Source: Vibrio kanaloae (GTDB lineage: Bacteria; Pseudomonadota; Gammaproteobacteria; Enterobacterales; Vibrionaceae). From it: a stretch of 64,000 nt of DNA. Location of the stretch: the NCBI RefSeq assembly GCF_024347535.1, contig NZ_AP025498.1:124001-188000 (forward strand), given 5' to 3'. Below the pieces are notes generated by a model that worked only from the letters and a program-made list of their open reading frames with translations, did no database searches and was not told the DNA's origin. Positions 17,861 through 27,940 of this stretch are shown in pieces; position 1 is the first letter of the stretch; every line of letters begins with the position of its first letter. The position numbers and the translations under genes were made by a program.

Positions 17861-19830
17861 GAGTCTGTGCCTTTTGGTAGAGTGACGATAAAGGTGGTGC
17901 CTTGGTGTTCAACCGATTCCACGTGAATTGAGCCACCAAAGTCTTTAATTATGTTGTATGCGATAGATAAACCGAGTCCAAGTCCCTTACCTGTTGTCTT
18001 GCGGGTATAAAATGGGTCAAACAGATACGGAATATCCTCTTCAGAGATACCTGAGCCGTTGTCATTAACTGAGAGCTGAATAGTATGTGAGAGCTCGTGC
18101 GTAGAGATTCTGAGTTGAGGTTGCTCTTTGTGCTCAACGGCATCCAAAGCGTTACTGATCAAATTAACCAATACCTGCTCTAAGCGAATACTGTTGGCTC
18201 GAACCATCAGGCTATTTTGCGGTGAGAACTGAATCGACACTTTGGTCTGCCTGGTTTCAAACAGATCAATCGCATCACCAATCACCTTTTCTAATTCAAC
18301 ATTATCGATCTTGCCATCGCTCTTACGAGAAAAGGCTTTCAAGTGACGAGTAATCGCTACTACTTTCTCTAACAGCACTTCTATTTTCTTCAGGTTATCT
18401 TGCGCTCGTTCTGGCCTTTGCTTGTCGATCCAAAGCTGCGCACTACGAACGTGACTATTTACAGCTGTCAGAGGTTGATTGATCTCGTGCGTGATCCCGA
18501 CACTTAGTTGTCCCAATGCCGCCAATTTACCCGCTTGGATCAGCTCATCTTGGGTCACTCGCAATTTGGCTTCGGCTAAGGTGCGCTCTTCAACCTCAGC
18601 CTCCAGCTTACGGTTAGTTTGCTTAACGATTTTGGCCGTGGTTTGAAATACCTTCAGGTACTTGGCCATTTGCGTCACTTCGTCTTTACCACGAATAGAT
18701 ACTTCGGTATCTAAATGGCCGGTAGAAATCGCAAACATGTTGTCTTTAAGCTGTAAAAGCCTTTCCAAAATACTCTTACGCACGTAGAACCATGAAATGG
18801 CAGCGGCAGCCAACACGCTAAATAGAGAAAGGAAGAGAGAAAGACGCTGATTAGATTGCAAAGATTGCTGCGCCTGCTGAATCGATTGGTCAATATTGCT
18901 ATTCACCTTGCTGGTGTTGCTTTCGATCTGCACGGTTAATTGGTTCAAATGTTCACGGCTGTTTTGCAGGAAGTATTGCTCTTGATAAAGATGATCGAGC
19001 GCTTTGTTTTTCATCCCATACAAGCTGCTATCGCTTGAGGCAAGGTTATAAATCACCGTGAGTTGATGATCTAATTGAGGAAAATTACTTCTTAAATCAC
19101 CACTGACCCAGAGCTTCCACCACTCTTCTCCTACCTGCTCGAGTCGGTAACTGGTGTAATCCAGTTCATTAAAACTGGAATCGTTATACAGCTTTTCGAC
19201 CAAGCCTAATTGGTAATAAAGCAAAGACTTGAGCTGTGTGTACTGGATTTGATCTTTGGCAGACTCAGGTAGGCTATCAAGTGAATCACTGGCCTGTTGC
19301 AGTAGCGGGTAAAAACCTTCTAGCAAATTACGAAGCTCTTGATTGAGCTGTTCTGACTCAATTTCACTTTGATACAACAAGCTAAGGCTGTTGTTAACTT
19401 GGGCGATCAGATCTTTAAAGTAGGCGTGATAATCAGGGAATTGAACCATAACGCTATTCATGACTGATATTGCCTCTTCAATTTTAAGCATCGCCTGTTT
19501 GCGCTCTAAATTCGATTCAGCGTCACCGAGCTGAGAAGATGTTGTGATAATCACTCGCACCATATCATTAAGGCGAGCGGCATTATCTAAGGCCGGTATT
19601 TCACTCTCCTTTAGCTCAACAAGACGTTGGTTTAAATCATCGAAGGTAAAGCTGGAGACAACTGAGAGGAAGATAGTGGTCATCGATAGCATGGCTAACG
19701 CAAGTACCAAGCGCAGCTCAATACCTTTCCAACCAAACCACTTACGACGTGGAATTTTGATCGAGAACGGGCGCTCGAAACTATCCTTATTTTCTACAAC
19801 CTCGGAGACATGACTACTCACTCGCCCCAC
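17857..19830 (-). CDS. pgtB: Sensor histidine kinase (PgtB-like)
   Basis: A 657-aa membrane kinase. A first membrane span at about residues 35-60 and a second near 328-350 (LSLFLSLFSVLAAAAISWFYV) enclose a large, mainly helical, coiled-coil-rich periplasmic domain. HAMP and coiled coil follow, then the HisKA box GITHEINQPLTAVNSHVR with H448, and an HATPase domain with N-box NLISNALDA, G1 DNGSGISEE and G2 TGKGLGLGLS. It lacks the two PDC domains of DctB, so it resembles the phosphoglycerate sensor PgtB. The signal is probably an organophosphate, by context. Confidence 0.87.
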   Translation of the reverse strand: MGRVSSHVSEVVENKDSFERPFSIKIPRRKWFGWKGIELRLVLALAMLSMTTIFLSVVSSFTFDDLNQRLVELKESEIPALDNAARLNDMVRVIITTSSQLGDAESNLERKQAMLKIEEAISVMNSVMVQFPDYHAYFKDLIAQVNNSLSLLYQSEIESEQLNQELRNLLEGFYPLLQQASDSLDSLPESAKDQIQYTQLKSLLYYQLGLVEKLYNDSSFNELDYTSYRLEQVGEEWWKLWVSGDLRSNFPQLDHQLTVIYNLASSDSSLYGMKNKALDHLYQEQYFLQNSREHLNQLTVQIESNTSKVNSNIDQSIQQAQQSLQSNQRLSLFLSLFSVLAAAAISWFYVRKSILERLLQLKDNMFAISTGHLDTEVSIRGKDEVTQMAKYLKVFQTTAKIVKQTNRKLEAEVEERTLAEAKLRVTQDELIQAGKLAALGQLSVGITHEINQPLTAVNSHVRSAQLWIDKQRPERAQDNLKKIEVLLEKVVAITRHLKAFSRKSDGKIDNVELEKVIGDAIDLFETRQTKVSIQFSPQNSLMVRANSIRLEQVLVNLISNALDAVEHKEQPQLRISTHELSHTIQLSVNDNGSGISEEDIPYLFDPFYTRKTTGKGLGLGLSIAYNIIKDFGGSIHVESVEHQGTTFIVTLPKGTDS

Positions 19831-20214
19831 CTTCTTCTCATCAAATAATCAACAGGAACTATCAATGATTCAATCAGTTAGGGTGTAAGCCTTACTTGGG
19901 CTTGCATCGAATAGCTTTAGTGAAACTATTAAATGAAGAGTAATCATTAACATTTCACATAAGATATCATAACAATTATTTTATAAAGCTTGAGCTATCT
20001 GTTTTGCGATAATAGAAAGTGACCGCACCGACAGAAACGTGATTACTTTATCAATACGCACGTAAATTATACGAATAGAACTCTCCATCAAGCAGTCAAA
20101 ACCTACGATTATTTAATAAGTTGAGGTCTAGAGATCGAAAAAATCGCACAAGTTTTCACTCATACGATTTCATTCATGTCATGTCATGTCCATCGATTAA
20201 ACGGGCTCAACGAA
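19831..20214. other. Intergenic region upstream of the sensor kinase gene
   Basis: About 380 AT-rich bases containing the presumed constitutive promoter of the sensor/regulator operon. A small TCATG pentamer triplicate occurs near 20176. No sigma-54 element, gene or strong hairpin was recognised. Confidence 0.45.
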
Positions 20215-21201
20215 CTAAAGAATAATCATCCCATCTCGATAAGTCAGCGCTGGAGACACGTCTTGGCCGAGCAATACAGGGCCATCAAGGTCGACAATCT
20301 CAGATTGAACAGCAATAGGCAGCGCCGCTCGCATCGCCAACGATGTACCGAGCATACAGCCCGACATAAGAGTAAAGCCAAGCCTTTGGGCTTCTTCTGC
20401 AAGTACCAAGGCTTCAGTCAGACCGCCCGTTTTATCAAGCTTGATGTTGACCATTTCATACTTGCCCAACAGCGATGAGAGCTGTGAGGTAGTATGACAA
20501 CTTTCATCGGCACACAATGGTATCGGGTGATTGATGTGCGCCAGTGAGGCATCGTGCTGTTGGGGTAACGGCTGCTCGATCATCGCAATATCAAATTCTG
20601 TCAGCTGATTGAACAGCTCTTCGAGATTCAATCCAGTCCAAGCTTCATTGGCATCCAGTACAATTTTAACTTCGGGAGCTGCTTCTCGGACAGCGCGCAC
20701 ACGCTCTACTACTTGTTCACCATCAAGCTTCACTTTTAGAAGTTTTGCTCCATTCGCGACATAGTCTCGAGCCTGAGTCGCCATCGCTTCCGGTGTGCCA
20801 ATCGAGACGGTCATTGCTGTCACGATTTGAGCAGGTAACTCAAACAAGCTGTTTGGAAAGGTCTGGTCGTTCTGCTGAGCTTCAAAATCCCAAAGCGCAC
20901 AATCGACCGCATTTCGCGCTGCCCCTCCGATCAATAAAGACTGAAGGTGATCTCTTAGCTCTACCGGATCGGTAACGCCTCTCTCAAACATACCTTCAAG
21001 AGCACTAGACGCTTGTTGGATTTGCGCTAACACAGACTCCGATGACTCGCCGTATCGTGGGTAAGGGGTGCACTCTCCCTGAGCTTGTTTGCCATCATGC
21101 TCAATATAAACACGAACAACGTGACACTCAGTTCGGCTGCCACGAGAGATGCGAAAAGCCGTTTGCATCGCGATAGTAATGGGTTCTGCTGTAATCTTCA
21201 T
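20215..21201 (-). CDS. dgcA: N-acetyl-D-glutamate racemase DgcA (enolase superfamily)
   Basis: A 328-aa enolase-superfamily enzyme of the dipeptide-epimerase-like group. The catalytic KxK is K156/K158 (LLKVKLDGE), metal ligands are D183 (VLDANEAW), E209 (MIEQPLP) and D232 (CADES), and the second catalytic Lys is K254 (NIKLDK). Taken alone it could be an L-Ala-D/L-Glu epimerase. Its position directly after dgcN, with a LysR gene beyond, matches the marine D-glutamate pathway in which DgcA racemises N-acetyl-D-glutamate to the L form. Cytoplasmic. Confidence 0.85.
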   Translation of the reverse strand: MKITAEPITIAMQTAFRISRGSRTECHVVRVYIEHDGKQAQGECTPYPRYGESSESVLAQIQQASSALEGMFERGVTDPVELRDHLQSLLIGGAARNAVDCALWDFEAQQNDQTFPNSLFELPAQIVTAMTVSIGTPEAMATQARDYVANGAKLLKVKLDGEQVVERVRAVREAAPEVKIVLDANEAWTGLNLEELFNQLTEFDIAMIEQPLPQQHDASLAHINHPIPLCADESCHTTSQLSSLLGKYEMVNIKLDKTGGLTEALVLAEEAQRLGFTLMSGCMLGTSLAMRAALPIAVQSEIVDLDGPVLLGQDVSPALTYRDGMIIL

Positions 21202-21258
21202 AATTTCACTCGGTTGATGTTTGCTTTAACAAATGAAAACGTAGAAATGATGAAAGCG

Positions 21259-22266
21259 TTATAATGAATGTCGCAAATGATCAGTAATGGGCTGTACACC
21301 AAAGCGCACTGGATCCGTCACTGGCACTTGATAAAGTGTGGTCCATTTTTGGCACAATGTCTCAGCATCTTCAATGCTAATCGCCGACGTGTTCAAACAG
21401 ATACCCACCAGCGTCGCGTCTGGGTTGGTCAGTCGCGCCGCTTGCAAGTTGGCTCCAATCGTCTGTTCTATACTTGGTAGTTGAGCATGAGGAAGGTTGC
21501 GAATATGTGGTCGCCCTACTTCATGGCACAGCACTAAGGCGTCGGCTTGTGCGCCATGTAAAAGGCCCAAACTGACGCCGGCAAACGAAGGGTTGAACAA
21601 AGAACCTTGCCCTTCAATGATGTCCCATTCGTGGTCGGTAAAGTCGGGGCTAATCGCTTCCACCGCGCCGGAAATAAAATCCGCAACTACAGCATCAATC
21701 GAAATGCCGCTGCCAGCGATCAAGATACCAGTCTGCCCTGTCGCTTTGAACAGAGCAGATGTTCCCGCTTTATTAAGCGATTCTTCAATGGCTAAAGCTG
21801 AAAACATTTTACCGACTGAGCAATCTGTTCCGACAGTAAGCAGGCGCTTACCTTGACGAGGCTTACCGTTACCAACCTTTAGATCACCGTCAAAATGGCG
21901 TACATCATGGAGCTTAGTCAACCCTCGCTGTTGCATCTCAGCAAGCGGTGAAAATTCACTCAAGCGTTGGTGCATGCCAGACGCAATCTCAAATCCCATT
22001 TCTGCAGCTGCCATTATGGTTGGCAGCCAAGAGTCAGGAATAACGCCACCTGGGTTTGCTGTGCCAATGACTAACGTTTTCGCGCCCTGTGCTTGCGCCT
22101 CTTGTAAGGTTATATCCGTTAAACCAAGAGAAACCGTATTGCCTGTTAAACGCAGTTGGCCGAGGCAGATTTCTGGTCGCCATTGATGAATACCGCGAGC
22201 GGTTTTTGCAGCGAGTGGGTCAGTAACATCCCCAAGAAAAAGAAGGTAAGGTTGAGCGATAGACAT
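21259..22266 (-). CDS. dgcN: D-glutamate N-acetyltransferase DgcN (DUF1611)
   Basis: A 335-aa DUF1611-family protein. It contains the N-terminal Rossmann-like region (VIGTANPGGVIPDSW), a P-loop-like motif VGTDCSVGKMFSALAI and IEGQGSLFNPSFAGVS typical of the family. DgcN acetylates D-glutamate so that DgcA can racemise it; L-glutamate is then released by deacetylation. The ATG at 22266 has AGGA six bases upstream and is preferred to the ATG two codons earlier. It is transcribed with dgcA, with 57 bases between. Confidence 0.87.
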   Translation of the reverse strand: MSIAQPYLLFLGDVTDPLAAKTARGIHQWRPEICLGQLRLTGNTVSLGLTDITLQEAQAQGAKTLVIGTANPGGVIPDSWLPTIMAAAEMGFEIASGMHQRLSEFSPLAEMQQRGLTKLHDVRHFDGDLKVGNGKPRQGKRLLTVGTDCSVGKMFSALAIEESLNKAGTSALFKATGQTGILIAGSGISIDAVVADFISGAVEAISPDFTDHEWDIIEGQGSLFNPSFAGVSLGLLHGAQADALVLCHEVGRPHIRNLPHAQLPSIEQTIGANLQAARLTNPDATLVGICLNTSAISIEDAETLCQKWTTLYQVPVTDPVRFGVQPITDHLRHSL

Positions 22267-22402
22267 GAGCATTCCTAATTAATAAGTCCTTGTATGAATT
22301 TACTTTAATTAAGAACTTCGAAGGTGCCGAATGCTTATTTATCGAATGTCTATAACGCAAGGTTATAGGTGAAAAGTTAAGTAATGCTCAAAAAGTGAGG
22401 AG

Positions 22403-23302
22403 TTAGAAAGAGCACTGTAATGCTGAAATGAACTGCTTAACCGCAATCGACTGTGGCGAGTGTTCCGCAAACAAAATCGAAACCGAGAATTGTATGTCTG
22501 GCTTCAGTGGCAACATGCAAACCGCTTCATCATCTTGGTATTGAGCGGCCGTCCACGGATCCACAATTGCAAGCCCCGCTTGGTGCTTCACCAGTTCCGC
22601 AGCTGCACTGTAACCACGAACGGATATCGGATGATGATAATGCTCATCTCGCGCTATCAAGCTTTGATGCAGCAGCAAACCCAGCGGATCTCGACTATCA
22701 AGCCCGATGATTGGCAGCGGAGAACGAATCAGATCATCCAGGGTCAATTCAGTGGGTAAATGATCAACTCGATCTGATGGAACCAGAACCTTCAGTGATT
22801 GGGTCAATAACGTTTCAGCCAATACCGCCGGCGGCGCTTCATCCCCAAACGCAATAGCAATATCTAACTCATGCTTTAATAGCCCAGCACACAGTTCGTC
22901 ACGGTTGGCTGTTAGTAACTCAAAAGAGAGTTCTTGCTCACGAGACATTTGGGCGATCACTGGTGTCAATAATTTGGTCGCCAGAATCGGTGGCGCACCA
23001 ATACGTAAATGCTGATGGCCTTGCTTGACTTTGTTGGTCAAAGAACGAAATTGACCCAGCTGTTGGTAGACCTTCTCCGCTTCCGGTAACAAAGTTTTCG
23101 CTTCAACCGTTGGTACTAAGCGCCCTTTAACTCTTTCAAATAAACCAAACCCGAGTTGTTGCTCTGTGTGCGCCAGAATACGCGTCACGTTAGGTTGTGA
23201 CACATGCAGATTACGTGCGGCTCCAGATACGGTGCCGGTTTGCATGATGGCGTAAAAGACTTCCAGTTGTCTTAGATTCACATTGATGTCCTTATGGTTC
23301 AA
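22403..23302 (-). CDS. dgcR: LysR-family regulator of the D-glutamate genes
   Basis: A 299-aa LysR regulator with HTH VSGAARNLHVSQPNVTRILAHTEQQLG (residues ~25-51) and a standard effector domain. It lies 136 bases upstream of dgcN in the same orientation, so regulation would be by the shared operon or by its own intergenic binding site rather than a divergent promoter. The LysR-dgcN-dgcA set agrees with the published dgc cluster of marine Proteobacteria; the symbol rests on that context. Confidence 0.85.
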   Translation of the reverse strand: MNHKDINVNLRQLEVFYAIMQTGTVSGAARNLHVSQPNVTRILAHTEQQLGFGLFERVKGRLVPTVEAKTLLPEAEKVYQQLGQFRSLTNKVKQGHQHLRIGAPPILATKLLTPVIAQMSREQELSFELLTANRDELCAGLLKHELDIAIAFGDEAPPAVLAETLLTQSLKVLVPSDRVDHLPTELTLDDLIRSPLPIIGLDSRDPLGLLLHQSLIARDEHYHHPISVRGYSAAAELVKHQAGLAIVDPWTAAQYQDDEAVCMLPLKPDIQFSVSILFAEHSPQSIAVKQFISALQCSF

Positions 23303-23558
23303 CGAGCAAGCTCAAGTTTGGGTTGTTGTATTAGCAAAGTTGTTATCTATAAAGTTGTCTATCTATATAGCTGCCTGTGTGGTGCTATTAAACTGAGCAA
23401 GTAACCCTTTAATATGAGGTTTGAAAGGTTAAGACAAGTGCGTAACTGCTGCAGTTCTTTAAGGGAAGATAACCTCTCTAGTAAAGTATAAAGAGAGTGG
23501 TTTCTCCGATTGCTTACAGGATAGATATTACAGGATAGGTAACACGACAAGAAGAGAT

Positions 23559-24071
23559 TTACTTTTCTTTGATTAGCAGATGATTACGGTTATCGCGGCT
23601 TTTTTTAATAAGCTCGTTGCTTTCGTCCATTTCTTCTGACTTTGCAAGACGATCATAAAGCAGAACATTCACTGTTGCTGCCAAATTCATGCAGCCAACC
23701 GTTGGCACATAAACAACATGATCCGCTCTATCAGCGACATCTTGAGAAATAGACCCGTCTTCCGGGCCAAAAATATAGATAGCATTTTCTGGATGTTTAA
23801 AACGCGGAAGCGGTGTTGCACCTTCTGCAAGTTCTACACACACAATTTGGGTTTCAAGCTCAAGGTTATCTAAAAATGACTCCACGCCAGTAAGCGGGAT
23901 CGTACGCGCTGCACTCTTAGTATCAGTGTGGAATTTCGCGGCTTTTTCGTAGCGTTGCCCTGTGTATTTAACTTCATCGACTTGGTAACAACCCGCCGCG
24001 CGCATAACAGCACCAACATTCGTCGGGCTCTTTGGGTTAGTTAGACCAATAGTCACATGGCTTTTGTTCAT
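23559..24071 (-). CDS. TrmH-family RNA methyltransferase (SPOUT)
   Basis: A 170-aa SPOUT-fold methyltransferase. The N-terminus IGLTNPKSPTNVGAVMRAAGC is the SpoU/TrmH substrate-binding motif, and the SAM-binding trefoil knot is visible as YIFGPEDGSIS and VYVPTVGCMNLAATVNVLLYD. It modifies tRNA or rRNA 2'-O positions; the exact nucleoside cannot be predicted. The frame extends to a GTG at 24083, but the ATG at 24071 has GAG at proper distance and begins the domain. It stands alone. Confidence 0.88.
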   Translation of the reverse strand: MNKSHVTIGLTNPKSPTNVGAVMRAAGCYQVDEVKYTGQRYEKAAKFHTDTKSAARTIPLTGVESFLDNLELETQIVCVELAEGATPLPRFKHPENAIYIFGPEDGSISQDVADRADHVVYVPTVGCMNLAATVNVLLYDRLAKSEEMDESNELIKKSRDNRNHLLIKEK

Positions 24072-24345
24072 GAATTTTCTCACTTAACGAATAGGCATAG
24101 CAGGGTGCTACAAAGCGTCGCATTCTAACAAAGCAATGTCTAATGCAAAAGCACATAAACAACCAGATAACGACGTGCACTGACCCTGATTACATAGGCC
24201 TCACGAGCAGAAAACAGAACCACCTTCATATTTACAAAACAAATGTTATTTAGGATAGCAATTAAACAACAAGTTCATTTACATTTTTAATTCACATTAA
24301 TAATCTGTTGAAAACTGCATTGGACAATCGCACAGGAAGCGTGAC

Positions 24346-26007
24346 ATGACCCTAACCATCAAAAATCGCCTTTATATTCTCTCTTTCATTCCGTTGCTAC
24401 TAATGGCAATTGGCATGATGAGCGTGACGTATATGAAGAGCACCGAGCTAACCGAACAGCAAGTAGAATCGACGCGTAGCAATATGATGGCGATGAAAGA
24501 AAAGGAACTCAAAGCATATCTACAAATGGCCTACTCTTCGATCAGTCCATTCTTGGATAGAGGTGCAACGCTAGAAGAAGCCTTACCAACATTGAGAACC
24601 TTAGAATATGGCGAGTCTGGCTATATTTTTGGTTATGACTCGAAAGGTGTCCGAGTCGTGGTTGGGCAAAGTGAAGATGGAATTGGTAACAACTACTACG
24701 ATCTGCAAGATAAGCAAGGTAACTACTTAATCCGCGACCTCATCAAGAACGCTAAATTGGGTGAGTTCACAACTTACTATTTCCCTAAACCAGGTCAATC
24801 TGTCGCGTTACCAAAATTAAGCTACTCAGTATTTGTTCCACAGTGGGATTTGATGTTGGGTACTGGCTTCTACACTGATGACATCGACGCTGTTATTGCC
24901 GAGATGAAAGAAAGCTCCAATGCTGCGCTACAAAGCTCATTGACTGCTATCGCAATGTTCTGTGGTTTGATTGCCCTTGTTGTCGCCGTATTCGCTGTTG
25001 CTGTGAATAGAACGATCATGCAACCCCTAGAGCAGTTTGATCGTTCGATTAGCGCGTTTGCGAGTGGCGAAGCCGATTTAACCGCTCGAATGGAGGCGTT
25101 CAAAGCACCGGAGTTCACCAGGCTTAGCGAAAACTTCAATGCCTTCGTTGCCAGTCTACAAACTATTATTCGCAGCGTAAGTGATGTGGGTCAGCAGGTC
25201 GTATCAGAGACCACCAGCATGTCTTCTCGCGCCGCTCAGGTCGATGAGATTGCTACTGGCCAACGTGAAGAAACAGAACAAGTCGCAACAGCAATGACAG
25301 AGATGACCACTACCGCACAAGAGATCTCTGGTAATGCAAGTCAGGCTGCGGATTCTGCAAAACAAGCGGAAAACAACGCCAAAGAAGCTCAACAGATTGT
25401 CAATGCTGCTGCAAACTCGGTAGCTGGCCTCGCGAGCGAAGTATCAGAAGCGAACACAGTGGTATCTCGTTTAGAAGGCGATGTACAGAATATCTCGTCT
25501 TCACTGGCGGTAATCCAAGACATCGCCGAGCAAACCAACCTACTAGCATTAAATGCCGCGATTGAAGCCGCACGTGCCGGTGAGCAAGGACGTGGGTTTG
25601 CCGTAGTTGCCGATGAGGTTCGTAAACTTGCAAGCCGAACTCAAGAAAGTACGGGCGACATCCACAAAATGATCCAACAACTAAAAGCCGCTTCAGATGC
25701 TGCTGTAAAAGCGATGGATTCGAGCCAAAATCGCAGTGCTCAAACGGTGGAAGAAGCAAATGCTGCGGCTGCAGCTCTGGCGAAAATTCAAGCGTCGATA
25801 GATACCATCATGGACATGAATTCGCTTATTGCAACAGCGACAGAACAACAGAACATTGTTGGCCAAGAGATATCTCAACGTATTGTTGTGATTTCCGACC
25901 AAAGCTCGCAATCGGCGGAACTCGCGAATCAAAACCGTACTGGTAGCCAAAACCTCAATAGTCGTGCAAATGAGCTGTATCACTTGGTGGATCGCTTCAC
26001 CGTCTAA
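24346..26007 (+). CDS. Methyl-accepting chemotaxis protein with single Cache domain
   Basis: A 553-aa chemoreceptor. Membrane span 1 is at residues ~10-28, followed by a periplasmic single-Cache domain (sCache_2; [20 protein letters not shown] and [19 protein letters not shown]), span 2 near 195-220, a HAMP domain and the cytoplasmic coiled-coil signalling domain with the conserved hairpin tip [20 protein letters not shown]. It senses a small molecule in the periplasm and controls CheA. No C-terminal CheR-tether pentapeptide is present. A strong terminator follows. Confidence 0.95.
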   Translation: MTLTIKNRLYILSFIPLLLMAIGMMSVTYMKSTELTEQQVESTRSNMMAMKEKELKAYLQMAYSSISPFLDRGATLEEALPTLRTLEYGESGYIFGYDSKGVRVVVGQSEDGIGNNYYDLQDKQGNYLIRDLIKNAKLGEFTTYYFPKPGQSVALPKLSYSVFVPQWDLMLGTGFYTDDIDAVIAEMKESSNAALQSSLTAIAMFCGLIALVVAVFAVAVNRTIMQPLEQFDRSISAFASGEADLTARMEAFKAPEFTRLSENFNAFVASLQTIIRSVSDVGQQVVSETTSMSSRAAQVDEIATGQREETEQVATAMTEMTTTAQEISGNASQAADSAKQAENNAKEAQQIVNAAANSVAGLASEVSEANTVVSRLEGDVQNISSSLAVIQDIAEQTNLLALNAAIEAARAGEQGRGFAVVADEVRKLASRTQESTGDIHKMIQQLKAASDAAVKAMDSSQNRSAQTVEEANAAAAALAKIQASIDTIMDMNSLIATATEQQNIVGQEISQRIVVISDQSSQSAELANQNRTGSQNLNSRANELYHLVDRFTV

Positions 26008-26061
26008 TTTAAGCCTGTACACAGTACTTTGATGTTTAAAGGTGTCTCGCATTAACTAAGT

Positions 26062-26098
26062 ATTGGGCTTCAGAATCTCTATTCTGAAGCCCAATTTT
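26062..26098. terminator. Bidirectional terminator between chemoreceptor and LysR genes
   Basis: Perfect 15-bp stem ATTGGGCTTCAGAAT / ATTCTGAAGCCCAAT, 4-base loop, then TTTT on the plus strand. The flanking genes converge. Confidence 0.78.
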
Positions 26099-26182
26099 GG
26101 TTTAATGATGCATTAATACAAAGAAGCCATTCAAATAGAGCCAATATTCTGTACTTACTCAAAGACAGCTCGGTTCATACCA

Positions 26183-27052
26183 TTAACCCAATTGCTCGAA
26201 AAGAAACTCCACTAACAGGCGAACCTTTGAAGACAAATTGCGGTTCTGCGGATAAAGCGCCCAAATCCCCTCTTTATCGTCTCGATAATCAGACAGCACT
26301 TCAACCAACTCTCCCGACTCTAGATCTTCGCTTACGTAATATTCAGGTAATTGAACCAAGCCAATGCTCTGCTTCGCTGCATCCAGCAATGCGAGACCAC
26401 TGTTGCACTTAATACGCCCATTGACACGAACAGAACGAGGGCGACCGTTTTCTTTGAAACGCCAATGTTCAAAACCACCCACCAAACATTGATGATTAGT
26501 CAATTCCGAGAGCGTATGTGGTTCTCCAGAGCGTTCAATATATTTGGGGCTAGCACAAACATAGAGTTGTCGCTGTGAGAGCTTCTTTGCTACCAGGCTA
26601 GAGTCCTCTAAGCGACCTAAGCGAATCGCTACATCAACACCTGAGTCGATAAGATCAAGCTTTTGGTTGGTTAACATCAGATCTAATTCTACCTGTGGGT
26701 AGAGCTTTAAGAATTGGTGAAGAATTGGGGCAAGTTGACGTTCCCCATAGGTCACAGGAGCGGTGACCTTCAGCAGACCTTTTGGTGTAGATTGCATCTG
26801 TGTAACCGCAAGTTCTGCAATTTCTAAACCTTCAACTAACAACTTACATTGTTGATAGTAAAGCTGGCCAGCTTCTGTCAAAGAGACTTTGCGCGTGGTT
26901 CGGTTTAATAATTTAACCGCGAGACGCTCTTCAAGGTTCGCGACTCTACGACTTATTTGAGCCACTGACGTTGCAAGCTTCTGCGCCGCACTGGTAAAAC
27001 TTTCACGTTCTGCCACTGCAACAAACTCACTTACCCCTTCCCAATTGGCCAT
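26183..27052 (-). CDS. LysR-family transcriptional regulator
   Basis: A 289-aa LysR protein with HTH FTSAAQKLATSVAQISRRVANLEERL (residues ~18-43) and effector domain. The IRLGRLEDSSLVAKKL loop places it in the CrgA/DmlR-like group, as for the regulator at 2629. No divergent target gene is close: upstream lie about 400 non-coding bases. The regulated gene is unknown. Confidence 0.9.
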   Translation of the reverse strand: MANWEGVSEFVAVAERESFTSAAQKLATSVAQISRRVANLEERLAVKLLNRTTRKVSLTEAGQLYYQQCKLLVEGLEIAELAVTQMQSTPKGLLKVTAPVTYGERQLAPILHQFLKLYPQVELDLMLTNQKLDLIDSGVDVAIRLGRLEDSSLVAKKLSQRQLYVCASPKYIERSGEPHTLSELTNHQCLVGGFEHWRFKENGRPRSVRVNGRIKCNSGLALLDAAKQSIGLVQLPEYYVSEDLESGELVEVLSDYRDDKEGIWALYPQNRNLSSKVRLLVEFLFEQLG

Positions 27053-27447
27053 ACCTTTATTTACCCTATACTGAACAATGGTTACCCAGACAGTGTATTG
27101 AAGTTACAAATCAGTGTCACCATGCTCGATAGGTTATGTGCATAGAGATACCGACTACAACCATTAAAAACCAATCCCCCTAAACGCCCCATAGACATCA
27201 CCGTCAGCTCAATACTGTATCCGAAGACCCATTGCATGATCAGCAACATGACTTGCTAAAGCCACTTTCAAAACCTTAGCACTCATGGCCCCCCTGTATC
27301 GACTGCCGAATGTTTAAGCAAGGGGCAACTTGAAAAAGATAAAACCAAAGGAAATATTGTACTTATTTACCACAGATATGCTCAAATACTGGAGAAGTCA
27401 TAGAAATAGAACCATAATGTACGGCTCAAAAGTAAATAGGTATAAAC
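27053..27447. other. Intergenic region without recognised gene
   Basis: About 395 bases between divergent LysR and DUF3010 genes. I see no frame with a ribosome site, no strong dyad and no repeat; it presumably holds both promoters. Confidence 0.4.
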
Positions 27448-27873
27448 ATGAAAATTTGTGGTGTTGAAATCAAAGGTAACGACGCAGTCATCTGTCTTCT
27501 TTCTCTATCAGATGGTGTATTTAACATCCCTGATTGCCGAGTTTCTAAGGTTGCGATTAGCGACGCAAACGACACACAGAATATGAAAGACTTTCAATTC
27601 TCATTTGCAAAGTTAATGGAAGATTACCAAGTAGACAAAGTTGTGATTCGTCAACGCCAAACAAAAGGTAAATTTGCTGGCGGTGGTTTTGGCTTCAAAC
27701 TAGAAGCAGTAATTCAGTTGATCGATGGACTAGACGTCACTGTTGTGTCACCAACTGACATCAAAGAAAGCCTTAAGCGTAACCCTCTTATGATGAAGTT
27801 CAAAGAAACTGGCCTTAAGCAATACCAAGAAGCTCCATTTACAACAGCTTATGCGTGCTTGATGAAGCGCTAA
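27448..27873 (+). CDS. DUF3010 family protein
   Basis: A 141-aa soluble protein beginning MKICGVEIKGNDAVICLL, with VVIRQRQTKGKFAGGGFGFKLEAVIQL in the centre and a conserved C-terminal AYACLMKR. It matches the DUF3010 family, common in vibrios and shewanellas. The alternating hydrophobic strands and the DGLDVTVVSP segment suggest an RNase H-like or RuvC-like fold (impression only). No function is known. A strong terminator follows. Confidence 0.85.
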   Translation: MKICGVEIKGNDAVICLLSLSDGVFNIPDCRVSKVAISDANDTQNMKDFQFSFAKLMEDYQVDKVVIRQRQTKGKFAGGGFGFKLEAVIQLIDGLDVTVVSPTDIKESLKRNPLMMKFKETGLKQYQEAPFTTAYACLMKR

Positions 27874-27902
27874 TTCTTAGTCGCTAACAAACAACTCACC
27901 AG

Positions 27903-27933
27903 AAAGAGCCTGAATATAATTCAGGCTCTTTTT
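27903..27933. terminator. Terminator between DUF3010 and DMT genes
   Basis: Perfect 13-bp stem AAAGAGCCTGAAT / ATTCAGGCTCTTT, 3-base loop, then TTTTT on the plus strand and a short T run on the minus strand; it serves two converging genes. Confidence 0.85.
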
Positions 27934-27940
27934 ATTGCTA

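Noticed and set aside
20176..20196. TCATG repeats as a regulatory array
   Set aside because: Only three short copies with no related sites; likely chance.
21497..21856. 119-codon plus-strand frame inside dgcN
   Set aside because: Shadow of the DUF1611 gene; no independent evidence.
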